This document shows positions 1-9,235 of a stretch of DNA of 64,000 bases, in pieces; within the stretch, counting starts at the first letter, position 1; each line of letters opens with the position of its first letter. The DNA comes from Desulfitobacterium sp038181555 (GTDB lineage: Bacteria > Bacillota > Desulfitobacteriia > Desulfitobacteriales > Desulfitobacteriaceae). A model generated the notes under the pieces. That model was not told the DNA's origin. It did no database searches and saw only the letters and a list, made by a program, of their open reading frames with translations. Position numbers and translations under genes: made by a program. The DNA lies in assembly GCF_038181555.1 (NCBI RefSeq), contig NZ_JBBWUA010000007.1, positions 62,001 through 126,000 on the forward strand. The letters run 5' to 3'.

Positions 1-1
1 G

Positions 2-181
2 CGAAGAATTGATCCGGACCTGCTTCCCGGTGCTGTGGTTCAACAGCAGAATGGGAGCAAGGGATTTATCATGAAAACTTGGAAAGTTGTCACTGATAAG
101 GAAGGAAAAGAAACAAAACAACTCCTTAGCCGTGATACGTACGCGCCAACCCACAGAATTCTGAAGATTGGTGCTGACTAA
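2..181 (+). CDS. C-terminal end of a probable VanW/G5-type protein (5' partial)
   Basis: The reading frame is open from the first bases of the window to a TAA at 179-181, giving the last 59 residues of a protein. The tail contains a TWKVVTDKEGKE segment followed by LLSRDTYAPTHRILKIG. This resembles the G5-like ending of VanW-family cell-surface proteins, in which a short beta strand is followed by a Thr-Tyr-x-Pro motif. It ends 32 bases before mltG, so the two may be cotranscribed. The family call rests only on this tail; the catalytic or main domain lies outside the window. Confidence 0.5.
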   Translation, partial: RRIDPDLLPGAVVQQQNGSKGFIMKTWKVVTDKEGKETKQLLSRDTYAPTHRILKIGAD

Positions 182-213
182 TTTGGACTTACTGGGAAAG
201 AGAGAGTGAAAGA

Positions 214-1239
214 ATGGGAAAACGCTGGGTTAATGGTTTGCTCAGTAGATTGTTTATACTCCTTATACTGATTGGGGTGGGGATTGCCGCATGGTGGAAT
301 TGGGCTAATCAACCCTATAGTCAGGAAGGAAGCGAACCGGCAGCAGTACAACTCATGATTACCCCTGGGATGACCGCTGCTCAGATTGCGCAAGACCTGG
401 AGCAGGAGCAACTGATTCGTCATGCTTTAACCTTCCGGCTTTTAGCCAGTCTACAAAATGCTGATGCAAAACTGTTGGCTGGAGAATATCAGGTCTCTGC
501 CGACATGACGCCACAAGCACTGCTGGATAAATTACTGGAGGGCCCTGTGGTACATACCGTGAAGGTCACCATTCCGGAAGGTTATACCACGGCTCAGATT
601 ATCGATACTTTAGTCAGCAAGGGACTGGGAACTAAGGAAGAGTATAAAAAGGTGATTGAGAATGAGCCTTTTGAGTATTCTTTTCTAGCAGATATCCCCA
701 CAGGTGGGGCTCGACTGGATGGATTCCTTTTCCCAGATACCTATTTCTTTGATCCGGAGGCCAGACCTAAGGATAATATCAACAGGATGCTCAAGCGTTT
801 TGAACAAGAAGTCACCCCCGAAGTCATGACTAAATTAGCGGAAATGAACTTGAGTATTCAAGATTGGGTGAATCTTGCTTCCATCGTAGAAAAAGAAGCT
901 GGTAAGGATGCCGACCGTCCAATTATTGCGGGAATCTTCCTTAATCGTCTTGAGATCGATATGGCACTTCAATCCTGCGCCACGATTCAATATGTCTTGG
1001 GTACTCAAAAATATGTCCTTTCCCTGGAGGATATCCAAATAGAGTCACCTTATAATACCTATAAGTATCCAGGACTACCTCCCAGCCCCATCGCCAGTCC
1101 AGGGCATGCATCTCTTGATGCAGTCCTTAACAGCACAGAATCCGAATACCTTTATTTCTTAGCTACTCCCAGTGGAGAGACGATTTATGCCAAAACCCAT
1201 CAGGAGCATTTGCAAAATCAGGCTAAGTATATGAATTAA
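214..1239 (+). CDS. mltG: Endolytic murein transglycosylase MltG (YceG-like)
   Basis: A 341-residue membrane-anchored lytic transglycosylase that cuts nascent glycan strands in the envelope and helps end peptidoglycan chain growth. One N-terminal membrane helix (about residues 9-28) is followed by a LysM-like region and the YceG domain. The signature ASIVEKEAG, near residues 222-230, contains the catalytic Glu of the family. The later motifs, IFLNRLE and the SPYNTY...GLPPSPIASPG stretch, are also typical. The length is normal for Firmicutes. An AGAGAGTG sequence precedes the ATG. As in Bacillus (yrrL), it lies next to a U32-family gene. Confidence 0.95.
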   Translation: MGKRWVNGLLSRLFILLILIGVGIAAWWNWANQPYSQEGSEPAAVQLMITPGMTAAQIAQDLEQEQLIRHALTFRLLASLQNADAKLLAGEYQVSADMTPQALLDKLLEGPVVHTVKVTIPEGYTTAQIIDTLVSKGLGTKEEYKKVIENEPFEYSFLADIPTGGARLDGFLFPDTYFFDPEARPKDNINRMLKRFEQEVTPEVMTKLAEMNLSIQDWVNLASIVEKEAGKDADRPIIAGIFLNRLEIDMALQSCATIQYVLGTQKYVLSLEDIQIESPYNTYKYPGLPPSPIASPGHASLDAVLNSTESEYLYFLATPSGETIYAKTHQEHLQNQAKYMN

Positions 1240-1343
1240 CAATTCTGTGACCCTAGGTACACAATTCTCTAACAAAAGTGAAGTACAATTAAAATAAAGA
1301 CAGTAGGGATGTTGTCTGAAATAGAAAGGTTGAATAAAGACCC

Positions 1344-2633
1344 ATGCCAGATATTCAATTGAGAAAACCTGAACTCCTCGCTCCGGCGGGTGATTACGAA
1401 AAGTTGAAATTTGCCCTCGCTTTTGGTGCGGATGCTGTTTATATGGGCGGACCGGACTTTGGACTACGTGCCTATGCCGGTAATTTTTCCATGGAGCAAA
1501 TGGCAGAAGCCATCCGTTATACCCATCAAGCCAACCGCAAACTCTATGTTACTGTGAATATATTTGCTCACGAGCAAGATTTTGAAGGGATGGCTGAGTA
1601 TTTAAGGCAACTGGAAGCATTAGAGTCCGATGGTGCCATCGTTTCTGATCCGGGCGTTATCGCCTTGGCTCGCGAGGTCGCTCCACGACTTCCTCTGCAC
1701 CTAAGCACCCAGATGAATAATACCAATTCCTATAGCATGCGTTTTTGGCTAAAGCAGGGAATCGAACGCATTGTACTCGCTCGCGAATTGAGTCGTGAAG
1801 AGATTCAAGCTGTTCGGGAGAATGTTCCCGGGGAATTGGAGATGTTCATTCATGGTGCCATGTGCATGTCTTATTCGGGACGTTGCTTACTCTCGAATTA
1901 TCTAACAGGAAGGGACGCTAACCGTGGAGAGTGCACCCAGCCTTGTCGTTGGAACTATGGCTTAGTAGAAGAAAAGAGACCCGGACAGGTCTTTCCTATT
2001 GAAGAGGATGAGCGGGGGGCCTATATCTTTAATTCTCACGATCTTTGTCTACTGCCTCATTTGCCGCTGCTCAAACCCCTGAATATTGATAGCTACAAGA
2101 TCGAAGGACGCATGAAAAGCCTTCATTATGTATCCAGCACAGTGAAGGTTTATCGGGAAGCTATCGATACCTTATGGGATCAGGGGGAGGAGGAGTTTAA
2201 AGCTAAACTCCCCGGCTGGCTGGACGAGATGGATAAGGTTAGCCACCGGGATTACTCTCCAGGATTCCTTTTTGGTAAGCCCGGTGCAGACTCTCATAAT
2301 ATCGAGAGCTCCAATTATATCCGTGATTATGAGTTTGTCGCTTTTGGTTTAGCCTCGGATAACCGCGAGCATTCAAAAATTCCGACTGAAGTCAGAAATG
2401 AATTCAGCCAGGGCTATTGGGTAGAGCAACGCTATAACTTCAAAAAAGGGGAAATCCTCGAGGTCTTCTCACCCAAGGACGAACCATGGTCTTTTACGGT
2501 CCAAGGAATCTGGACAGTCGAAGGGGAAGAAATCGATGTAGCCCGCCATGCAAAAGAGATTGTTAAGCTGGAGCTTCCTAAACCCTTGCCGCCCTTCGCG
2601 ATTTTAAGAAGAGCGAAGAAAGATAAAAAATAA
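1344..2633 (+). CDS. trhP: U32-family protein, probable tRNA 5-hydroxyuridine synthesis protein
   Basis: A 429-residue protein of the U32 family, historically called a collagenase-like peptidase. Members of this type (TrhP; YrrO in Bacillus) act in prephenate-dependent hydroxylation of tRNA wobble uridine. It opens with the family signature PELLAPAGDYEKLKFAL and a TIM-barrel-like N-terminal part. The core motif IHGAMCMSYSGRCLLSNY, followed by a Cys pair in GECTQPCRW, supplies the conserved cysteines proposed to bind an iron-sulfur cluster. The KIEGRMKS motif follows. Its position just downstream of mltG matches the Bacillus yrr cluster. The exact member cannot be separated from other U32 paralogues by sight. 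Confidence 0.8.
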   Translation: MPDIQLRKPELLAPAGDYEKLKFALAFGADAVYMGGPDFGLRAYAGNFSMEQMAEAIRYTHQANRKLYVTVNIFAHEQDFEGMAEYLRQLEALESDGAIVSDPGVIALAREVAPRLPLHLSTQMNNTNSYSMRFWLKQGIERIVLARELSREEIQAVRENVPGELEMFIHGAMCMSYSGRCLLSNYLTGRDANRGECTQPCRWNYGLVEEKRPGQVFPIEEDERGAYIFNSHDLCLLPHLPLLKPLNIDSYKIEGRMKSLHYVSSTVKVYREAIDTLWDQGEEEFKAKLPGWLDEMDKVSHRDYSPGFLFGKPGADSHNIESSNYIRDYEFVAFGLASDNREHSKIPTEVRNEFSQGYWVEQRYNFKKGEILEVFSPKDEPWSFTVQGIWTVEGEEIDVARHAKEIVKLELPKPLPPFAILRRAKKDKK

Positions 2634-2674
2634 GAGCAGTATTTGTCAAATAATAAGCTAAACGAAGTATCTTG

Positions 2675-2706
2675 AAACCTGAAATTATCCGCAATTTCAG
2701 GTTTTC
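2675..2706 (+). terminator. Rho-independent terminator after the U32 gene
   Basis: A perfect 12-bp stem (AAACCTGAAATT / AATTTCAGGTTT) with a 6-base loop runs into a T-rich stretch, 41 bases after the U32 stop. It separates the mltG-side transcript from the small gene at 2742. Confidence 0.85.
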
Positions 2707-2741
2707 TTGGTGGTTTTAGAATTTTGAAAGGAAAAAAACAA

Positions 2742-2972
2742 ATGAAAAATATGATACCTTTTGCCGATTCCGATGTCATTATCAAGGCGCAAATTCCACG
2801 TTCAGAAATCCAAATGCTATGTAAATACGTTGAAGGATTAGGGCATTTAGGGGTGGTCACCACTACAGATCGCCATGCTGGTGAAGTACTGATTCAAACG
2901 ACCAAATATACTTGGCCTGACTTGAAAAAGGCGCTTGCAGCCATGCCTTTCACCATTGATTTGCGAGATTGA
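2742..2972 (+). CDS. DUF4911 family small protein
   Basis: A 76-residue soluble protein. The VVTTTDRHAGEVLIQTTKYTW segment and overall size fit the DUF4911 family, small conserved proteins of unknown function often found next to U32-family genes in clostridia. The ATG at 2742 is chosen because AAAGG at 2727-2731 is well spaced for it. A TTG at 2724 is in frame but has no Shine-Dalgarno sequence. The gene follows the terminator of the U32 gene, so it may use its own weak promoter or readthrough. No catalytic motif is visible. Confidence 0.75.
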   Translation: MKNMIPFADSDVIIKAQIPRSEIQMLCKYVEGLGHLGVVTTTDRHAGEVLIQTTKYTWPDLKKALAAMPFTIDLRD

Positions 2973-3089
2973 ACGAAATAATGGTTCAGTATGCCCTAAC
3001 CATATTTGAAGAGAAATAGTAGGTAAATACTTGGATTATGTAAAAAATTGTTTTTAATTTACTTTTTTTTGATAAAAAAGTATAAGCTA

Positions 3090-3118
3090 TTGACATGGAA
3101 TTTAGCGGAATGTAAGAT
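3090..3118 (+). promoter_or_regulatory. Sigma-A-type promoter for the pilin gene
   Basis: A consensus -35 TTGACA (3090-3095) is separated by 17 bases from -10 TAAGAT (3113-3118). Transcription would start near 3125, about 125 bases upstream of the pilin start, leaving a long structured leader. An AAAGTATAA sequence lies just upstream, at about 3077-3085. Confidence 0.8.
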
Positions 3119-3124
3119 AAGATT

Positions 3125-3251
3125 GTTAATGCAAGTAATAGGTCGAAGGTCCTAGTGAAATAGGGCTATTGCTCCAGATGTTCCTTTTTGGACATTCATT
3201 TACATGCAAAGTCCAGGTCTTCTGCATTTTTTACAAACTGGAGGAAAAAGA
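3125..3251 (+). promoter_or_regulatory. Structured 5' leader with attenuator, candidate riboregulator of pilin
   Basis: The leader can form a hairpin at 3148-3167 (7 pairs, GUGAAA loop) and another at 3178-3195. An intrinsic-terminator hairpin at 3204-3227 is followed by six U residues. UGGAC at 3189-3193 can pair with GUCCA at 3211-3215, which would break the terminator. CUCCAG at 3172-3177 is complementary to CUGGAG of the pilin ribosome-binding site (3238-3243). These mutually exclusive pairings are the layout expected of a switch. No known riboswitch class was recognised; the GEMM-I core is absent. Confidence 0.45.
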
Positions 3252-3680
3252 ATGATTAAGAGAAGAAAAGATGGCGGATTCACACTCATTGAACTTATGA
3301 TTGTTATTGCGGTTATCGGGATTTTAGCGGTGGTGTTGGTGCCAAAAATGGGCGGAGTTAAGGATAGTGCAAAATATGCGGGAGTGACAACTAATGCCAA
3401 GTCTGTGGAAGCTTATGTGATAGCAAATATTGACAGATGGGCTAAGCATTCAACTGATGCCGAAGACCTTATTGTTGGTCAGTTTACTACTGCTCCTAAT
3501 GCATTAGCGAATCCACTTGGAGGAACAGCTATTATTTTTAGTGCTCCAACAGATGATGCTGCTGCTAAGGGTGTTGTTGCAGTGACAGGTGCAGCTACCC
3601 CATCAAGTGGTATAACAATTACTGGATATGGCTCTTCAGCAACCGACATTTTATACCAGAATACGGTTAGAACTAATTGA
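3252..3680 (+). CDS. Type IV pilin (probable major pilin of locus 1)
   Basis: A 142-residue prepilin. A basic 9-residue leader ends in Gly-Gly before FTLIELMIVIAVIGILA, so prepilin peptidase should cut before Phe10. Glu5 of the mature protein, needed for assembly, is present. The rest is a short globular domain rich in Ala, Thr and Gly with no disulfide cysteines, closest to PilA/GspG-like pilins. The ATG at 3252 is chosen because GGAGG at 3240-3244 is correctly spaced and it gives a normal leader. The gene has its own promoter and a strong terminator, consistent with high-level expression of a major subunit. Confidence 0.9.
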   Translation: MIKRRKDGGFTLIELMIVIAVIGILAVVLVPKMGGVKDSAKYAGVTTNAKSVEAYVIANIDRWAKHSTDAEDLIVGQFTTAPNALANPLGGTAIIFSAPTDDAAAKGVVAVTGAATPSSGITITGYGSSATDILYQNTVRTN

Positions 3681-3742
3681 TATTCAATATAAGCGCGTAT
3701 TTTATGAATTCTTGTTTAGTCACGTACGTCAATTTTATTGGT

Positions 3743-3773
3743 AAGAGGGTGTTTTGATAAACACCCTCTTTTG
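3743..3773 (+). terminator. Terminator between pilin and pilB
   Basis: A perfect 12-bp stem (AAGAGGGTGTTT / AAACACCCTCTT) with a TGAT loop is followed by T residues. It would make most transcripts monocistronic for the pilin, with readthrough or a weak internal promoter feeding pilB. Confidence 0.9.
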
Positions 3774-3842
3774 ACTCCAAAATTTCTAGAATCGGATGTT
3801 GGATTAACTATACATACTTGCGATTAAAGGGGAGGGATATCG

Positions 3843-5564
3843 ATGGCCATCAGGCAAGAACGCAAACGCCTCGGCGAAATTTTAATCGCTGGCGGAGCAC
3901 TGACTGAAGATCAACTAACTGAAGCGCTGAAACTGCAGAAATCGTTGGGTTTGCGCTTGGGTGAAGTTCTTGTCCGCCAAAACTTCGTTTCCGAAGAAGA
4001 TATCCTCCGCACTATTCAAAAGCAATTAGGGCTTCCCTCCGTTGATCTTAATCGGATCGTTGTTACAGAGAATATTCTTAAGATGATTCCTGAGACGGTA
4101 GCTCGAAAATATTCCATTTTGCCTGTGGAGTTTTCTAATGGGCAACTTTTAGTGGCTACGAGTGATCCTACCGATTATTATGCTATTGATGACATTCGCT
4201 TGGCGTCCGGAACGATGGTTAAGCCTTGTGTGGCGAAGAAAGTGGACATCCTCTGGGCCATTGACCGCTTTTACGGTCGTAGTGAAGCGGTAAAGGCAGT
4301 CAGTGATTTCGTCAAGCAAACGGGCTATGATCAAGTGACAGCAACTACCCAAGCGTCAGTATTAACAGCGGTTCACACTGGGGGAGAATCGGTGGATGAA
4401 GAAGCGACCCCGATTATTAAGTTCTTAAACACCATTATTGAGAATGCTGTCAATAATTATGCCAGCGATATTCATATCGAACCCGTTGACGATGAACTCA
4501 GGGTTCGTTTTCGCATAGATGGTGTACTCAGAGAAATTATGAGAACACCCATTGAGATGGCCGGCCCAGTGGTTAGCCGAGTTAAGATTATGGCGGATCT
4601 AAATATTGCCGAACGCCGAATACCTCAGGATGGTCGGATCACCTATCTGGTGGGTAGAAAAATGATTGACCTGCGGGTTTCGACGGCGCCGACGATGTAC
4701 GGAGAGAAAGTGGTTCTGCGGATTCTGGATAAGGGTTCAGTGATTTTAGAAAAATCCTCCTTAGGTATCCATGGCGATGATTTGGAGCGTTTTGATGAGT
4801 TGATCTCGAAACCCTATGGCATCGTTTTGGTCACCGGTCCCACTGGAAGCGGTAAAACGACCACCCTCTATACAGCTCTTAATTATCTTAATTCTCCTGA
4901 GAAGAACATCATCACCTTGGAAGATCCTGTGGAGTTTAACTTCAAAGGAGTTAACCAGATGCAAGTCAATCCGAAAGCGGGCTTGACCTTTGCTACGGGT
5001 CTGCGTTCCATTCTGCGCCAGGATCCGGATATCATCATGGTCGGGGAGATGCGGGATAATGAAACCGCAGAGATTGCTGTTCGTTCCGCCTTGACCGGAC
5101 ATCTTGTCTTATCGACAATCCATACAAATGATGCGCCTAGTGCTGTAACACGTCTGGTCGACATGGGAATTGAACCCTTTTTAATCTCTGCATCGGTGGT
5201 CGGGATTATCTCCCAGAGGTTAGTGCGCAAGATTTGCCCAAATTGCCTCCATGAATATCCTGCGGAGCCTAAGGACTATGCCCTTTTGGGGCTTTCTCAG
5301 GATGCTCCTTTGCAACTAAAACGAGGGACAGGCTGTCCTTATTGTCACAACACCGGATTTAAAGGCCGCACAGCGATTTTTGAAATCATGCCAGTGACCA
5401 GTGGCCATCGTAATCTCATCGATACAGGTGCTACAGCTGATGAACTAAGAAGGTATGCAGTGGAACAAGGTATGACAACCTTAAGACAATCAGCTGCCGG
5501 TCTTGTTATTCAAGGGATAACCACCATTGAGGAGCTGCTCCGTGTGACCTATGTCAATGATTAG
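3843..5564 (+). CDS. pilB: Type IV pilus extension ATPase PilB (GspE family)
   Basis: A 573-residue hexameric cytoplasmic ATPase that powers pilin polymerisation. The N-terminal MshEN-like domain (about residues 1-150) is a type known to bind cyclic di-GMP in some homologues. The Walker A motif GPTGSGKTTTLY is near residues 331-342. The Asp box and Walker B region (RQDPDIIMVGEMRD) lie near 390-410, and LTGHLVLSTIHTND is the His box. A tetracysteine zinc site (CPNC near 464 and CPYC near 498) is typical of PilB rather than PilT. It is followed by pilC after 88 bases. Confidence 0.95.
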   Translation: MAIRQERKRLGEILIAGGALTEDQLTEALKLQKSLGLRLGEVLVRQNFVSEEDILRTIQKQLGLPSVDLNRIVVTENILKMIPETVARKYSILPVEFSNGQLLVATSDPTDYYAIDDIRLASGTMVKPCVAKKVDILWAIDRFYGRSEAVKAVSDFVKQTGYDQVTATTQASVLTAVHTGGESVDEEATPIIKFLNTIIENAVNNYASDIHIEPVDDELRVRFRIDGVLREIMRTPIEMAGPVVSRVKIMADLNIAERRIPQDGRITYLVGRKMIDLRVSTAPTMYGEKVVLRILDKGSVILEKSSLGIHGDDLERFDELISKPYGIVLVTGPTGSGKTTTLYTALNYLNSPEKNIITLEDPVEFNFKGVNQMQVNPKAGLTFATGLRSILRQDPDIIMVGEMRDNETAEIAVRSALTGHLVLSTIHTNDAPSAVTRLVDMGIEPFLISASVVGIISQRLVRKICPNCLHEYPAEPKDYALLGLSQDAPLQLKRGTGCPYCHNTGFKGRTAIFEIMPVTSGHRNLIDTGATADELRRYAVEQGMTTLRQSAAGLVIQGITTIEELLRVTYVND

Positions 5565-5652
5565 AAGATTGTCTTTCAAGAGTTGTCTTTGAAGTCAAAG
5601 GACTATTAAAAATAGGGTAGGCTGGAGAATCCGCCTTACAAGAGGGTATAAA

Positions 5653-6858
5653 ATGCAGTATAAATATAAGGCCATTGATGAGCAGCTGAGTATCATTGAA
5701 GGTACCTTTGAGGCTGTTGATTATGACGCCGCAAGACGTAATTTACGGGAAAATGGCTGGCAGATCATTAAGTTAGTCGAGACCCGGGGATTAAGTGCTA
5801 TACTTAATCGCAAAATTGTGACTAAAGTCAAATATGAATCGATTTCAGCTTTCTGCAGTCAGATGGCCATGATGGTCCGCTCCGGTGCTAACCTTGTCCG
5901 GGGGCTAGAGGTCCTTAAATTGCAGTTGGAGGATAAACAGCTGAAGAGCGTGCTGGATACCATCATTCAAGGGGTAGATCGCGGTGAGTCCCTATCGCAA
6001 TCTATGCGCGATTGTAAAGGGGCCTTGCCAGATTTATTGATTAATCTAGTGGCTGTGGGGGAGGAAAGCGGTAACCTCGAGTCGGTGTTGAACAGCATGG
6101 CGGAGTATTATCATCGGGAAAACTTTATTCGCAAAAAGGTCCAAAGTGCGTCGATCTATCCCGCAATCCTTTTAACAGTACTCGTTGGTATCATAGTATT
6201 CTTCATGAACTTTCTTTTACCGGAGATTATGGGCATGTTGACTGAGAATGAGCAAGGTTTGCCATTAATCACTTTGATGATCATCAATGCTTCACAATTT
6301 ATTACCCAGTATGGAATTTATCTGCTCACTGGGGTAATTCTGTTAGCCTTGGCTTTGTATCGGTTATTTAAGATCCCTAAATATCGCTACTATCTAGATG
6401 CTTTTTTGCTACGCTTACCTATACTTGGCAGCAATATTCGCAATGTGGTTGTTTCCCGATTTAGCCGGACCTTTGCCTTATTTCTACACTCATCAATTCC
6501 CATCGTTCCTATTCTTAATTCCATGGAAACCATCGTCGGCAATGAGGTATCTCGCTTAGCCATTCTTCGCGTTCGAGAACAGATTGTAAAAGGAGAACCT
6601 CTGTCCTTGGCCTTCGGTCAAGAAGCTTTTTTTGATCCCTTAGTTATTCAGATGATGTCCATCGGGGAGGAAACAGGACGATTAGAAGAAATGCTGGAAG
6701 AAGTGGCGAATTTATATGATAAAAAAGTAGAGATTGGTTTTTCCCGAATGATCGCTCTCGTGGAACCCATCTTTACGGTGATCATTGGTATTTTTGCCGG
6801 AGGGATGATTATTGCTATAGCCTTACCCATCTTTAGTATGGCAACTGGGGCACAGTGA
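5653..6858 (+). CDS. pilC: Type IV pilus inner-membrane platform protein PilC (GspF family)
   Basis: A 401-residue polytopic membrane protein that links the PilB motor to the growing pilus. It has the two repeated GspF domains. The first (about residues 60-190) contains GANLVRGLEVL and GEESGNLESVL. The second repeats this as SIPIVPILNSME and GEETGRLEEML. Each is followed by long hydrophobic helices, the last near residues 370-395. Its stop overlaps the region upstream of the next prepilin gene, consistent with one operon. Confidence 0.95.
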   Translation: MQYKYKAIDEQLSIIEGTFEAVDYDAARRNLRENGWQIIKLVETRGLSAILNRKIVTKVKYESISAFCSQMAMMVRSGANLVRGLEVLKLQLEDKQLKSVLDTIIQGVDRGESLSQSMRDCKGALPDLLINLVAVGEESGNLESVLNSMAEYYHRENFIRKKVQSASIYPAILLTVLVGIIVFFMNFLLPEIMGMLTENEQGLPLITLMIINASQFITQYGIYLLTGVILLALALYRLFKIPKYRYYLDAFLLRLPILGSNIRNVVVSRFSRTFALFLHSSIPIVPILNSMETIVGNEVSRLAILRVREQIVKGEPLSLAFGQEAFFDPLVIQMMSIGEETGRLEEMLEEVANLYDKKVEIGFSRMIALVEPIFTVIIGIFAGGMIIAIALPIFSMATGAQ

Positions 6859-6875
6859 TAGGGAGAGTAAGCTTT

Positions 6876-7397
6876 ATGCAATTGTTTAATCAAGTACGCA
6901 GCAGGAAAAATGCTACTGGGGGTTTTACCCTGATTGAGCTAATGATCGTCATAGCAATTATCGGCATCTTAGCGGCCTATGGTGCGCCAAAGTACCAAGG
7001 GTTACGAGAACAGTTGCGGCTAGAGAATTCGGCACAGGTTATTTTCGCGGAATTAAAGTATGCTAAGCAATTAGCAATGGATTATCGGCGTACCACCTAC
7101 TTGGTGGTTACTCCTGATGGGGGCCGTGTGCTACAGGGCACGGATGGAAGCGGGAATTATCAAGAGTTAGACAGAAGGTCTTTCGAACAGAATGTACGTT
7201 TCGCCTATACTCCGGAGCGTGATGATTGGCTGCAGCCCGTATACGATGCAAGCGGCACCCTGCTGGGCTTTGGGCTATCCTATAACTACCGAGGTTTTGC
7301 TTCCAATCAGGGCACGATTTGGCTCGAGTCAAGTAGTCAACAAGTCGGGGTGAGTATTGAGGCGAAAACCGGTCGCATATCTGTTATTTGGCCGTGA
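6876..7397 (+). CDS. Minor prepilin, GspH/FimT-like
   Basis: A 173-residue prepilin with leader ending Thr-Gly-Gly before FTLIELMIVIAIIGILA and Glu5 retained. The domain after the helix (a QVIFAELKYAKQLAMD segment followed by beta-rich sequence) resembles the GspH/FimT family of minor pseudopilins, which prime pilus assembly at the tip. The ATG at 6876 is used because GGGAGAG at 6861-6867 is well spaced. A GTG at 6855 overlapping the pilC stop is in frame but has a poor site. Confidence 0.85.
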   Translation: MQLFNQVRSRKNATGGFTLIELMIVIAIIGILAAYGAPKYQGLREQLRLENSAQVIFAELKYAKQLAMDYRRTTYLVVTPDGGRVLQGTDGSGNYQELDRRSFEQNVRFAYTPERDDWLQPVYDASGTLLGFGLSYNYRGFASNQGTIWLESSSQQVGVSIEAKTGRISVIWP

Positions 7398-7414
7398 GGT
7401 AATGAGGTGATTTT

Positions 7415-7801
7415 ATGAGAGGTCCTAAAGATCAGGGGATGACCGTATTAGAAGTTGTCATAGCTATCACAATTTTTATGATCGGCATCACCTTTGTTTT
7501 GCAAAGTGATGCGGTCTCTCATAAGTACTTCAATAAGGGCCAGATGAGGCAACAGATGCTATTCTATGCTGCGGGGTTGCTGGAGGCATACTCTGAGGGT
7601 GTAGAGTTCAGTGAAGGGGAATTCGCTGAATATCCGACGTTTACGAGATTTAGACATGAGATTACAACGGTTCCGGTTACTGATAATCCTGATGTTAAAG
7701 ATTATCTTGAGCAGATTGAAGTTAAGGTTTTTCTTGATGGCTCACCTATTGATCCTGAACCTGTGATCTTAAGGACGTATCGGGTGAACTATGATGAATA
7801 G
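7415..7801 (+). CDS. Minor prepilin, PilV/GspI-like
   Basis: A 128-residue prepilin-like protein. A short leader ending in Gly is followed by MTVLEVVIAITIFMIGITFVL. Glu5 is present, with Met in place of Phe at position +1. The small acidic globular domain after the helix resembles PilV/GspI minor pilins. A GAGGTGA site lies 7 bases before the ATG. The 3' end overlaps the next prepilin by 11 bases, so translation is probably coupled. Confidence 0.8.
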   Translation: MRGPKDQGMTVLEVVIAITIFMIGITFVLQSDAVSHKYFNKGQMRQQMLFYAAGLLEAYSEGVEFSEGEFAEYPTFTRFRHEITTVPVTDNPDVKDYLEQIEVKVFLDGSPIDPEPVILRTYRVNYDE

Positions 7802-8327
7802 AGACAAGGGATTTACAATTCTTGAAGTAATGATGGCCATTGTGATTTTTGGCTTTTTAATGATGATGGTGGCGCAGATTTTTAACGGTGAGCTAAGCCT
7901 TATGAATGCTACCCGCAATCAGAGCGAGCTTGAACAAAAAGCTCGGACAGCTATGGTACATATCCTTGATGAGATCAAGCTTAATGATTATACCTACTAC
8001 TCGACGGGAGCAGAAGGATATAACTATGGTGTCTATACTCAAGCCCCCGATCATCCTCAACAGTGTCTTATCAATTTAAAGCCAGCTCCGGCTGCCTTGG
8101 CCGGTGATCATAGTGCATTTCCGACTGGAACGCGGGTTTACTATAATCATGGGCAAAGGGAGCTGTGGTACAGAGACGAGGCTACGAATTCAGTGAATCT
8201 TATTGCCGATGATATTGACATAATTGAGATTTTTCCAGAAACTAGTCGGCTATTAAGGATTTATGTGAAAGCCACCGACTCCACCGGTTCAGAATATGAA
8301 TTATTGACTTGGTCGCGTGCTTATTAG
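7791..8327 (+). CDS. Minor prepilin, PilW/GspJ-like
   Basis: A 178-residue prepilin: leader MMNRDKG, then FTILEVMMAIVIFGFLMMMVAQIF with Glu5. The post-helix part (a SELEQKARTAMVHILDEIK segment followed by beta-rich sequence) fits the PilW/GspJ type of minor pilin. It starts inside the previous gene (11-base overlap), and an AGGAGGGA at its 3' end serves the next gene. With its neighbours it would build the pilus tip complex. Confidence 0.8.
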   Translation: MMNRDKGFTILEVMMAIVIFGFLMMMVAQIFNGELSLMNATRNQSELEQKARTAMVHILDEIKLNDYTYYSTGAEGYNYGVYTQAPDHPQQCLINLKPAPAALAGDHSAFPTGTRVYYNHGQRELWYRDEATNSVNLIADDIDIIEIFPETSRLLRIYVKATDSTGSEYELLTWSRAY

Positions 8328-8340
8328 GAGGGATGACTGT

Positions 8341-9213
<873 letters not shown>

Positions 9214-9235
9214 TTCTTCAATTGGGAGGTCAGTT

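Noticed and set aside
3125..3251. c-di-GMP (GEMM-I) riboswitch upstream of pilin
   Set aside because: The conserved GACGCAAAGCC core and paired GNRA hairpin are not present in the right order, so no class was assigned.
4761..5230. Antisense reading frames across pilB
   Set aside because: They are reverse complements of a strongly conserved ATPase core and lack start signals.
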